DNA of 24,230 nucleotides from Planctomycetota bacterium (lineage in GTDB: Bacteria > Planctomycetota > J058 > J103). The stretch is taken from positions 1 through 24,230 of the forward strand of contig RFJN01000412.1 in the NCBI GenBank assembly GCA_003694875.1, given 5' to 3'. Shown piece after piece: positions 14,504 through 22,233 of this stretch. Below the pieces are notes generated by a model, which did not search any database, was not told where the DNA came from, and saw only the letters and a program-made list of their open reading frames with translations. Position numbers and translations under genes: made by a program. How positions within the stretch are numbered: position 1 is the first letter of the stretch; every line of letters starts with the position of its first letter.

Positions 14504-15377
14504 CGCCCGCCTTCTTCTCGATGAACTCGATGATCTTGCCCGCGATGTCCTTGCCCGACGCCGCCTCGATCCCCTCGAGTCCGGGCGAGGAGTTCACCTC
14601 GAGCACCACGGGGCCGTGATTGCTGCGCAGGATGTCCACCCCTGCGATCTGCAGTCCCATCGATCGCGTGGCCCGCACGGCGATCGAGCGCTCTTCCGGC
14701 GTGAGCCGGACCTTGCGCACCGAGCCGCCCCGGTGGACGTTCGCGCGGAACTCCCCCGGCGGCGCCGTGCGTCGCATGGCGGCGACCACGCGGTTGCCGA
14801 CCACGAAGCAGCGCAGATCGGTCCCGCTCGACTCGCGGATGAACTCCTGTACGAGAATGTTGGCGTTGAGCCCCCGGAAGGCCTCGATGACGGATGCCGC
14901 TGCCTGGTCGGTCTCGGCGAGCACCACCCCGATGCCCTGCGTGCCCTCGAGCAGCTTGATCACGAGCGGCGCTCCGCCCACGAGTCCGATCACCGCCCCC
15001 ACGTCCTTGGGCGAGTGGGCGAAGCCCGTCACCGGCAGCGCGATCCCATCGCGAGCCAGGATCTGAAGGCAGCGCAGCTTGTCGCGCGCACGCGTGATCG
15101 CCTGCGATCCGTTGGCGCAGTAGACGCCCATCATCTCGAACTGGCGGACCACGGCGCTGCCGTAGAAGGTGTGGCTCGCGCCGATGCGCGGGATGACCGC
15201 GTCGACATCCTCGAGGGCCGTGGAGCCGTACATGATCTTCGGCCGGTGGGCGGTGATGTCCATGTAGCAGCGCAGGTAATCGATCACCCGCACCTCGTGG
15301 CCCCGCTGCTTGCAGGCTTCCTTGAGGCGCGAGGTCGAGTACAGCGAGGCCTTGCGCGACAGGATGACGATCTTCAG
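14472..15377 (-). CDS. rimK: RimK, alpha-L-glutamate ligase for ribosomal protein S6, 301 aa
   Basis: ATP-grasp enzyme that adds glutamate to the C-terminus of ribosomal protein S6 in E. coli. The sequence is collinear with E. coli RimK from KIVILSRKASLYSTSRL, through PRIGASHTFYG, RQFEMMGVY, ARDKLRCLQILAR, LPVTGFAHSP and VGGAPLVIKLLEGTQGIGVVL (K141, G-rich loop 144-151), to AGVDILRSNHGPVVLEVNSSPGLEGIE (D248, E260, N262). The start must be CTG at 15377: no ATG, GTG or TTG lies in frame nearby. CTG gives the family length (~300 aa) and the expected Met-Lys-Ile N-terminus, and it overlaps the upstream protease stop as CTGA. No strong ribosome binding site is present, so initiation probably depends on coupling. 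It overlaps the following AstE-like gene. Confidence 0.93.
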   Translation of the reverse strand: MKIVILSRKASLYSTSRLKEACKQRGHEVRVIDYLRCYMDITAHRPKIMYGSTALEDVDAVIPRIGASHTFYGSAVVRQFEMMGVYCANGSQAITRARDKLRCLQILARDGIALPVTGFAHSPKDVGAVIGLVGGAPLVIKLLEGTQGIGVVLAETDQAAASVIEAFRGLNANILVQEFIRESSGTDLRCFVVGNRVVAAMRRTAPPGEFRANVHRGGSVRKVRLTPEERSIAVRATRSMGLQIAGVDILRSNHGPVVLEVNSSPGLEGIEAASGKDIAGKIIEFIEKKAGGGTNRDRVGA

Positions 15378-15928
15378 CGGCCGTCGCGTCCGCGATCGGA
15401 CTTGCGTCGCCGGGAACTCGTCGCTTTCCGTCCCCGGTGGCGGCGTCGCACGCTCGCCGGCGGCTTGCCCCCGAGGAACGATCGACCCGGATCCACCAGG
15501 AACCGCCCCCGGATCGCCCGCCGCCCCAGCAGCATCCGGAATCCCATCGCGTCGCGGTGCGACAGGGTCAACTCGATGGCCCAACGCTCTCCCCTCGCCT
15601 CCAGATCCGTCTCGATCACGAACCGCTCCTGCACGTGCCCCGACGAGCTGCGCACCGGACGGCGATCGATCACCCGAGCCTCACAGCGCACGGTCACCGT
15701 GGTATCGCGCTGCAGCGGGTGCAGCTCGAAGCGCACCATGGGGACCCCGTCGCGCACGAACGGCTCGATCCGGGAGGCGTGAAGCGACGAGGTGCGCGCT
15801 CCCGTGTCCACCTTCGCCTTGATCCAGTCCACGCCCAGGCCGGGAAGCGACACCCACTCGCGCCAGCCGAGCACGGGTGGGCGCTCGTTGTCGTTCGCCT
15901 CCGCTTGCGTCCCGCTCCCGGTCACCAT
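15374..15928 (-). CDS. RimK-associated retropepsin-like / 'ATP-dependent zinc protease' family protein (PF05618), 184 aa
   Basis: Small protease-like protein that commonly accompanies rimK (RimB-type). GWREWVSLPGLGV starts the conserved domain. KVDTGARTSSLHA (D41-T42-G43-A44) matches the Asp-Thr-Gly active site of retropepsin-like enzymes; VIDRRPVRSSSGHVQERFVI and MGFRMLLGRRAIRGRFLVDP are the remaining conserved blocks. The family's old name calls it a zinc protease, but the visible catalytic motif is aspartic. The last ~25 residues are a very basic Arg/Lys tail. ATG at 15928 has no clear ribosome binding site; a promoter is so close that the message may be almost leaderless. The stop overlaps the RimK CTG start. 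Confidence 0.85.
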   Translation of the reverse strand: MVTGSGTQAEANDNERPPVLGWREWVSLPGLGVDWIKAKVDTGARTSSLHASRIEPFVRDGVPMVRFELHPLQRDTTVTVRCEARVIDRRPVRSSSGHVQERFVIETDLEARGERWAIELTLSHRDAMGFRMLLGRRAIRGRFLVDPGRSFLGGKPPASVRRRHRGRKATSSRRRKSDRGRDGR

Positions 15929-15937
15929 GGTGCGCAG

Positions 15938-15966
15938 CTTATAGCCGTTGCGGCGCCACCGCGCAA
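15938..15966 (-). promoter_or_regulatory. Promoter of the protease-rimK-AstE operon, predicted near-leaderless
   Basis: Minus-strand -35 TTGCGC (15961-15966), 17-nt spacer, -10 TATAAG (15938-15943, 5 of 6). The expected start near 15931 is only about 3 nt before the ATG at 15928. An inverted repeat TTGCG/CGCAA (15948-15952 and 15962-15966) lies across the spacer and -35 and could be an operator. Confidence 0.45.
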
Positions 15967-16083
15967 TATGGTTCGCCCTTCACGGCGCCTCGGGCGCGGC
16001 GTGGCTGCCCGGCCTCGGAAGCAGCCGAGACTCCGCCGGCACGTGACCCACCCACTTCGGTGTCTCGGACCACCGTCATCGTT

Positions 16084-16119
16084 GTTGCCAGCAACAGCGA
16101 GGTTGCCAGGAACAGCGAG
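16084..16119. repeat. Tandem duplication of an 18-bp unit
   Basis: GTTGCCAGCAACAGCGAG (16084-16101) is followed at once by the same 18-mer with one change, C to G at 16110. It lies in the 235-nt gap between the SET gene stop and the protease gene. On the minus strand, in the SET reading frame after its stop, it would encode repeated hydrophobic residues (SLFLATSLLLAT). Confidence 0.8.
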
Positions 16120-16163
16120 CGCTGCGCCCCCTCGCCGTTCGCTACCGCCGATACCGCCCGGAG

Positions 16164-16775
16164 CTACCGCGTGCCCGGCAGCCCGGTGATCGTCGAGTGC
16201 GCCCAGTAGTTGCGCAGGATGGACGGGGGCGGTTGCCCCGTTGCAACGCGCCTCTCGATCGCGCGCCTGTTCTTCACGAGCGGCCACAGGGGCTGCTCGA
16301 CCTCCAGCAGCCTGGCGAACGCCGGTGCGAGCAGTCGATCCCAGGTGGCCGCCATGCGCACCGGATCGTCCGGACGCACCACTCCCCGGCACCGGGGACT
16401 GCCGCAGGCGCAGACGAAGTCCTGGTGCAGGTTCAGACTCCCGTAGTCATCGAGCAACTCCTCGTCGACCTCGATGTCCCGCACCGCGATCTCGAAGTCC
16501 CAGCCGGGGCTGAGGCAGTTCGGCTCGCAGCTGTGGTTGACGTAGCGGCCGAGGTCCCAGCACAGCACCCACAGCCCCTTGCGGTCCTGATAGCCGTACT
16601 TCTCCACCTGTGCGCGCAGCACCGGCGGCAGTTTCGCGACCTGCTCCTCGCGCAGCGCCCGGTCGAGCGGATCTCGTGTCCAGACGATCGTGCCGGCGGG
16701 AATACGGCGTGTTGCGACCACGCCGTGGCCGATCTCGGGGCGGATGAAACGCAGTTCCGTATGGGGATGGATCAC
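16164..16775 (-). CDS. SET-domain protein (putative lysine methyltransferase), 203 aa
   Basis: Bacterial SET-domain protein, probably an S-adenosylmethionine-dependent protein lysine methyltransferase. Start GTG at 16775 follows AGGAGG by six nt. Near the N-terminus GHGVVATRRIPAGTIV matches the SET opening block (GxGxxAxxxIxxGxxI). The cofactor/catalytic block is RYVNHSCEPNC (N80-H81-S82-C83-E84-P85-N86-C87). VDEELLDDYGSL (Y111) matches the closing GEELTxDY block, with a substitution at the usual Thr. A post-SET-like cysteine cluster CACGSPRCRG (C122, C124, C129) with C83 or C87 could bind zinc. The last ~65 residues are a helical extension. It is upstream of the rimK operon on the same strand, 235 nt away. 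The target is unknown; a ribosomal or other protein would fit the neighbours but is conjecture. Confidence 0.88.
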   Translation of the reverse strand: MIHPHTELRFIRPEIGHGVVATRRIPAGTIVWTRDPLDRALREEQVAKLPPVLRAQVEKYGYQDRKGLWVLCWDLGRYVNHSCEPNCLSPGWDFEIAVRDIEVDEELLDDYGSLNLHQDFVCACGSPRCRGVVRPDDPVRMAATWDRLLAPAFARLLEVEQPLWPLVKNRRAIERRVATGQPPPSILRNYWAHSTITGLPGTR

Positions 16776-17376
16776 GGCCGTCCTCCTGTGCCGGGCGCTG
16801 CACCGCCACGGCAGGGGCTGTTGGGAAAGCAGCTCGAGACGACACGACGTCGCCGAGGAGGTCGCTGCTCGAAGAGCAACAGACGCGGTGGGAGAGCCCG
16901 AGGCGAGAACGCGGGCGAGAGACCAAGGGCGAAGGGAGCGCCGCTCCCGGAGCACGCCTCGAGCCGCAAGGGCCCGGCCATGAATGCCACCGCCTCCCCC
17001 GGGCCGGTCGCAGAGACCCGCGCGGCGGTGCACGCGACCGCCGAACCCGCGGCTCGCCCCGGCGTGGGCACACCGGGTCTGCCATGACCGACACCTGTCG
17101 TATACCCCGCTCGCGGCGGCGGCACAAGGGAGAAGCCGGAGCGACGAAGAAAGTCGCAACATATTTGTGGCTACGCTATTATGTTCTGTGTCGAACGGGA
17201 GGCTCAGCCGTCGGCCCACTGCGGCCGGCAGTGCGTTCTCGTCCTCTTCCGCGCGTCGCCCGTCGGCCTGCACGCCGTTCCATCCGGGTGCCCGGCGCAG
17301 CGCAGGCGCGGCCCGTCGTTCAGTCTCGCGCCTCGGTGGCCGATCGCTCCCGTAGGTGACTGCAGGAGGGATCGCG
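16776..17376. other. 601-nt intergenic region between the divergent SET and corA genes
   Basis: No convincing gene. Open frames here have arginine/proline-rich translations, no ribosome binding sites and no recognisable domains. The region holds a GC-rich hairpin GGGAGC-gcc-GCTCCC (16934-16948) without a T tract and an AT-rich island around 17151-17190 with a likely promoter. I found no repeats or transposon remnants. Confidence 0.55.
17154..17182 (+). promoter_or_regulatory. Probable corA promoter
   Basis: -10 TATTAT (17177-17182, 5 of 6) is 17 nt after TCGCAA (17154-17159, 3 of 6) in the only AT-rich stretch of the region. It would leave a leader of about 190 nt before the corA GTG, long enough for regulation in the leader, though no known Mg sensor was recognised. 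Confidence 0.35.
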
Positions 17377-18531
17377 GTGAGTCGCCGCAGGCGAAAGAAG
17401 ACAGGGTCCGCGCCACCACCGGTTGCGCGGCCCGGATTGCCGCCGGGCACGATCGTGGTCGATCCGAACGCTCCTCCCTCCTGCCTGCGCGTCACGGCCT
17501 ACGGGCCGCAGCGGATCACCGAACTCGAGCCGGCGACCGTCGCGGACATCGAGCCGCTGCTCGACGACTTCCCGGTGGTGTGGGTGCACGTGGCGGGCCT
17601 CGGTGACGCCGAGACCATCGAAGCGACAGGCCGCCTGTTCGGGCTGCACCCGCTCGCGCTCGAGGACGTGGTCAACACCCATCAGCGAGACAAGTGCGAC
17701 GAGTACGACGAGCACCTCTACCTCGTCGTCCGCATGCTCGAGAGCATCGAGTCCGAACACACCGAGCAGCTCAGCCTCTTTCTCGGCGAGCGGTTCGTCC
17801 TCTCGTTCGCCGAGACCTACGACGACTGCTTCGACCCCGTGCGCAACCGCCTGCGCCGCCCCGAATCGCGCCTGCGGAACTCGGGGGCGGACTACCTCTT
17901 CTACGCGCTGCTCGACGTCGTCGTGGACTCGTACTTCCCCGTTCTCGAGCGACTCGGCGACCGGCTCGAGGGCCTCGAGGACGAGGTGCTCGCACAACCG
18001 AGCCGCTCCACTCTCGCGCGCATCCACCACACCCGCCGGACACTGCAGGGATTGCGGCGCGCGATCTGGCCGCTGCGGGACGTCGTCGGCGGCCTCTCGC
18101 GCGGCAGCTCGCGCCTGCTTGGCCAGCAGACGCGGGTGTTCCTGCGCGACTGCCACGACCATGCCCTGCGCGCGGTCGACCTGGTCGAGACCTATCGCGA
18201 GTTCGGCTCCGCTCTCGTCGACGTCTATCTGTCGAGTCTCGGGCAGCGGACCAACGAGGTCATGAAGGTCCTCACGATCATGGCCACGATCTTCATCCCC
18301 ATCACGTTCATCGCAGGGGTCTACGGGATGAACTTCGACCCCGACGCGAGCCCCTGGAACATGCCCGAGCTCCGCTGGCGCTGGGGATACCCCGCCTGCC
18401 TGCTGCTCATGGCGCTGATCGCCCTCGCGCTGCTCGTGTGGTTCCGCCGCAAGGGGTGGCTCGGTGAGGGGCCGTTGTCCCCGACGACACCGCAACAGGC
18501 GCTGCCCGGCGCGTCCGACACCGAGGCCTGA
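17377..18531 (+). CDS. corA: CorA-family magnesium/divalent cation channel, 384 aa
   Basis: Pentameric inner-membrane Mg2+ (also Co2+/Ni2+) uptake channel. The cytosolic funnel domain spans ~1-285 (VWVHVAGLGDAETIEATGRLFGLHPLALEDVVNTHQRDKCDEYDEHLYLV is typical, shown here only in part by its position at residues ~62-110). A long stalk helix follows, then two C-terminal membrane helices: MKVLTIMATIFIPITFIAG ending in the selectivity motif YGMNF (316-320), and YPACLLLMALIALALLVWF. I chose GTG at 17377, which has AGGAGG eight nt upstream; the GTG at 17356 has none. The N-terminus is basic (SRRRRKK). The stop is directly followed by the stop of the convergent channel gene. Confidence 0.93.
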   Translation: MSRRRRKKTGSAPPPVARPGLPPGTIVVDPNAPPSCLRVTAYGPQRITELEPATVADIEPLLDDFPVVWVHVAGLGDAETIEATGRLFGLHPLALEDVVNTHQRDKCDEYDEHLYLVVRMLESIESEHTEQLSLFLGERFVLSFAETYDDCFDPVRNRLRRPESRLRNSGADYLFYALLDVVVDSYFPVLERLGDRLEGLEDEVLAQPSRSTLARIHHTRRTLQGLRRAIWPLRDVVGGLSRGSSRLLGQQTRVFLRDCHDHALRAVDLVETYREFGSALVDVYLSSLGQRTNEVMKVLTIMATIFIPITFIAGVYGMNFDPDASPWNMPELRWRWGYPACLLLMALIALALLVWFRRKGWLGEGPLSPTTPQQALPGASDTEA

Positions 18532-18538
18532 TCAGGCC
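18525..18538. repeat. 14-bp perfect palindrome GGCCTGATCAGGCC at abutting stop codons
   Basis: The corA TGA (18529-18531) and the minus-strand TGA of the channel gene (18532-18534) sit back to back in the centre of a perfect palindrome. There is no intergenic space, so any terminator must lie inside the opposite gene. Confidence 0.8.
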
Positions 18539-21500
18539 CGCTCCCCCTCCTCGCTGCGCGCGCTGCGTGACAACCCGAACTCTTCGGCGAGCTGACGCGG
18601 GTCGACGAAGTCGAGGTGTACGTCGTGCTGCGAGAACGGCACCTGGATCCCCGCCTCCTTGAGCCGCCTCTGGATCGCCGCGCCGAGCTCGCTGCGCACG
18701 CGCAGGATGTACTTGGGGTCGTGCACGAAATAGCGCACGGAGAAGTCGAGCGACGAGGCGCCGAAGCGCGCGAACCACACCGACGGCTCGGGCTGCTCGA
18801 GCACGAGAGGGTGCGCCCGCACCACCTCGAGCAGCAGCGTGCGCGCCCGCTCGATATCGGTGCCGTACTCGACGCCCACCTCGAACACGTAGCGCACGAT
18901 CCGGTCGTTGTGCGTCCAGTTGATCACGTTGTTGCTGATGAAGAAGCGATTGGGGATGATGATCGTCTGGTTGTCCCAGTTCTGGACCTCCGTGGCCCGG
19001 ATGCTGATCCGGTTCACCGTGCCCTCCGTCTCCCCCACCCGCACGATGTCGCCCACCGCGACCGGCCGTTCGAGCAGGATGATCAGCCCCGAGATGAAGT
19101 TGGCCACCACGTCCTGCAGGCCGAAACCGATGCCGACCGAGGCCGCCGCCACGATCCAGCCGAGCTTGTCGAAAGGAACCTGCAGGTAGCGCAGCGTGAC
19201 GAGTCCTCCGACGAGGAAGACGGCGTAGCGTGCCATCGTGCGCACGGCGTAGCGCAGACCGGCGTCGTCGCGCAGCCGCGGCAGGATGAACAGCTCGAGG
19301 AAACCGTCGAGGTTGCGCAGCAGCACGCCGGTCACGATCGCCGCGATCAGCGCTCGCGCCAGATCGCCGTAGGTGATTCCGCTCTCTCCCTCCGCGACGC
19401 GGAAGACGGTCACCTCGTCGAGCGACTGCAGCAGCTGCGCATCGACGTTCCACACCGAGATCAGCCCCAGGGTCGCCACGACGAGCAGGATCGCGCGGAT
19501 CGCTCCCACGATCTGGCGCCGCAACACCTCGCGCTGCTCGGCGAGCGCAGCGAGCTGTACGATCGGAGCGTGCACGTCCTCGCGCTCGCCCCGCGCTCGC
19601 TGCTCGGCGATCCGCGCCTGCGCCGCCCGCGACGCGATGCCGTGCGAGAGCGCCGCGGCGCTGCGATAGAGGATGGCCGTCGCGGCGATCACCGCGAGAC
19701 TGGCGCCGGCTCGCACAGCGACCCACTGCGCGCCGAAGCGGTAGCCGAGCGCGTCGAGAACGACGAGCGCCACGGCCCCTGCCGAGCCGAGACCCCACAG
19801 CAGCCGCCAGTTCCGCCACAGAAGGCCCTGCGCATCGCCAAGGATCAGCGAGGCGAGGGGCGAGCCGCGCCGGAACGCCGCGATCGCCGTCAACGTCAGC
19901 GCCCCGTAGAAGGCGGTCCACGCAAGGCGGGCGAGCGCGGGGGCCCCGACGGCCTCGGAGTCGAGGACGATCCAGGCGACAGCGAGCCAGCCGCTCAGGG
20001 CGGCGAGCCGAAACAGGCGATCGAGTCGCATGGCGTCGCGTTCGTCGAGCCCGAACCCGCGCACCAGCACCCCGCGCCGGCGCAGCAGGGCACGCGACAG
20101 TCCCCGAACGAGCACAACCGCTGCCGCCGCGAGAAGACCGCGCCCCACCACGGCATATCCGCCGTGCGCGTCGGACAGCCGGTAGGCGATCACCCCGAGC
20201 GTGGCGAGATAGGCCGGCCACACACAGGCGCCGAGCGCGGCGCGTCCGAGCCCCTTCCAGGGCAACGAACGCGCCTCGGTCCCGTCCAGGACCGGAATCT
20301 CGCCCGACTGCAGCCGCGTCTCGCCATCACGATAGCGCAGTCGCGAGCGCAGAACCGCGAGCCCCGCGGGCACGAACAGCAACAGAACGAAGGCCACGGC
20401 ACCGAGCCAGACCTTCTCGATCGGCCTGCGCGAGGCGATCGACGTCGCGACGCTCTCGGGCACATTCCAGACAAAGCCCATGATCCGCTCGAACTCGTCG
20501 AACGCGGTTCGGACCAGGCCCGGATCGATCGGCTCCGCGTCCCGTATCCAGAACACACGCCGAAGCACGAAGGCGAACGTCGCGTCCAGCACGCGGATGC
20601 GTTCGGCGCGCGCCGTCTCCCAGGCGGTCGCCGCGTCGATTCCGCGATCGAGCAGCTCGAGCGTGCGCAGCAGAGCGGTGCGGATCCGCGTCTCGAGCTC
20701 GGCCACCCGTGACCGGAGCTCGAACTGCGCCTCGGGGCCGAGATCGCGCAACACGGGCTCCAGACGCGTGCGCAGCTCCTCGTCGAGCGCCGCGAGCCGG
20801 TGCTCCACCTCCGTCTTGCGCAGATACAGCCGCGCGAGCTGTTCCCGCCTGCTCTGGCGCGGCAGCAGGCGCGGACGCGTCGCCTTGAGCTCTTCGAACA
20901 CGAGCTTGAGCCGCTGCGCGGCTGCCTGGGTGCCGCCGAGGCGGCGCACGAACAGCTCGAGCTGTCCGCGCTCGCGCTGATCCCGTTCGAGCTGGCTCTG
21001 CTCCTCGTTTGCCTGCCGTTGCAGCTCGACGACCTCGCGTTCGAGCTCCACGTTGTGCAGCTCGATCTGGGCCAGCTGGGCCTCGAGATCGGCAATCAGC
21101 CGCTGCGCCGGCTCGCGCCGTCGAGCGGCCTCCGCCTCCTGCAGCCTGCGCTGCGCCTCGGCCTCCGCCTCCCGGCGCTTGCGCTCGAGAGCCTGGGCGT
21201 ACGCGCTCTGCAGCGCCTCGAGGTGCTGTTCGAGTCGCCGCAGCCGCGCCTGCGCCAGGTCGGCGCGCAGCCGTGCCAGCTTGGCGAGCTCGGCGTTCGC
21301 CGCCAGCTCCGCCTCGAGCGCGGCGCGCCTTTCCCGCTCGACGCGCTGGCGCAGCTCCTGGTTGCGCTTGCGCACGCGGAGCACGAGCTGACTGCCCGGA
21401 TCGGTCGCGCGCCCGAGCTCCTCCTCGCGGCGGGCCGCGAGCGCCTTCGCCTCGTCCTCGCTCTGCCGGCTCGTTCGCATCGCGTCCGGGATCTCCCTGG

Positions 21501-22083
21501 CGCGCGACTCGAGCGACTGCACGCTCTGCTGCGCTTCCTCCCACGCCTTGCGCTGCTGCTGCAGCTGTTCGCGCACCGCAGCGAGAGTGGCCTCGGTGAC
21601 GTCCGCCGGCAGCGGTTCCGGCGGTGCGGCGCGCAGGGTCTCGAGGAGCTTGCGCTGCGCCTCGAGCTGTCCCGGCGCCTGCTCGCGCTGCTGGCGCCAC
21701 TGGCTCTGCGCCCGCAGCACCTCGAGCAGCTCGCGCAGCAGCGCGATCCGGTTCTCTAGCGGCTGGCGCAGCGACGCCGCGGTCGGATCCGTCTCCGCCC
21801 CCCCGAGCCGCGTCAGGGCTGCCTGCGCCTCCTCGATCGCGGCCTCGATCGCCTTCGGATCGAGCTGCTCGGCCTCCCAGGGGCGCGAGAGCGAGAGCAG
21901 CGGCGCCGGACCGGCGCTGTCGGGCGCAGCGAGGGGCGCCGCGGGCTGCTGGGCGAGCGCGGGGCCGGCGAGGAGGCCCACTGCCGCGAGAGCGAGCACG
22001 ACCACCGCCACCCGCCTCCGGTCCCCCCACCGGCGCCGGTTCGGGGGTGTCCTTCTGCAGCGGGTGTCACGCAAGGTCTGCAC
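18532..22083 (-). CDS. MscK/MscM-type large mechanosensitive channel, 1183 aa
   Basis: Large MscS-superfamily channel that releases solutes on hypo-osmotic shock. GTG at 22083 is preceded by GGAGGAAGGA. It gives a signal peptide with basic N-region, VAVVVLALAAVGLLAG and an ALA-QQ cleavage at ~44/45. ATG codons at 22113/22116 lack a binding site. Residues ~60-460 are a long periplasmic coiled-coil region rich in Glu/Gln/Arg. About nine hydrophobic segments begin at ~555 (WLGAVAFVLLLFVPAGLAVL). The MscS module is at ~960-1170: pore helix AAASVGIGFGLQDVVANFISG, beta domain RPVAVGDIVRVGETEGTVNRI and VQNWDNQTIIIPNRFFISN, then the alpha/beta cage. The length fits E. coli MscK/MscM (~1100 aa). I cannot tell which of the two it corresponds to; no K+-gating site was identified. 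Confidence 0.92.
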   Translation of the reverse strand: MQTLRDTRCRRTPPNRRRWGDRRRVAVVVLALAAVGLLAGPALAQQPAAPLAAPDSAGPAPLLSLSRPWEAEQLDPKAIEAAIEEAQAALTRLGGAETDPTAASLRQPLENRIALLRELLEVLRAQSQWRQQREQAPGQLEAQRKLLETLRAAPPEPLPADVTEATLAAVREQLQQQRKAWEEAQQSVQSLESRAREIPDAMRTSRQSEDEAKALAARREEELGRATDPGSQLVLRVRKRNQELRQRVERERRAALEAELAANAELAKLARLRADLAQARLRRLEQHLEALQSAYAQALERKRREAEAEAQRRLQEAEAARRREPAQRLIADLEAQLAQIELHNVELEREVVELQRQANEEQSQLERDQRERGQLELFVRRLGGTQAAAQRLKLVFEELKATRPRLLPRQSRREQLARLYLRKTEVEHRLAALDEELRTRLEPVLRDLGPEAQFELRSRVAELETRIRTALLRTLELLDRGIDAATAWETARAERIRVLDATFAFVLRRVFWIRDAEPIDPGLVRTAFDEFERIMGFVWNVPESVATSIASRRPIEKVWLGAVAFVLLLFVPAGLAVLRSRLRYRDGETRLQSGEIPVLDGTEARSLPWKGLGRAALGACVWPAYLATLGVIAYRLSDAHGGYAVVGRGLLAAAAVVLVRGLSRALLRRRGVLVRGFGLDERDAMRLDRLFRLAALSGWLAVAWIVLDSEAVGAPALARLAWTAFYGALTLTAIAAFRRGSPLASLILGDAQGLLWRNWRLLWGLGSAGAVALVVLDALGYRFGAQWVAVRAGASLAVIAATAILYRSAAALSHGIASRAAQARIAEQRARGEREDVHAPIVQLAALAEQREVLRRQIVGAIRAILLVVATLGLISVWNVDAQLLQSLDEVTVFRVAEGESGITYGDLARALIAAIVTGVLLRNLDGFLELFILPRLRDDAGLRYAVRTMARYAVFLVGGLVTLRYLQVPFDKLGWIVAAASVGIGFGLQDVVANFISGLIILLERPVAVGDIVRVGETEGTVNRISIRATEVQNWDNQTIIIPNRFFISNNVINWTHNDRIVRYVFEVGVEYGTDIERARTLLLEVVRAHPLVLEQPEPSVWFARFGASSLDFSVRYFVHDPKYILRVRSELGAAIQRRLKEAGIQVPFSQHDVHLDFVDPRQLAEEFGLSRSARSEEGERA

Positions 22084-22233
22084 GCCGTTCCTTCCTCCGG
22101 GCCGGCCCGGCATCATGCGGGGGACTGCGACGGGCCGCAAGCACGAGCCGGGCGACCTCCCGCCCCTTGCAGTCAGCCGGCGCGCGCTCCATGATGCGGT
22201 CTCGTCGCGGGTGCGCAACGACGGAGAGCGCGC

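Noticed and set aside
16772..17125. 117-codon minus-strand frame ending with a GTGA overlap at the SET start
   Set aside because: Low-complexity Pro/Arg/Gly translation and no ribosome binding site; the SET gene has its own strong AGGAGG.
17084..17359. 91-codon plus-strand frame upstream of corA
   Set aside because: Arg/Ala-rich, no binding site, and it crosses the predicted corA promoter.
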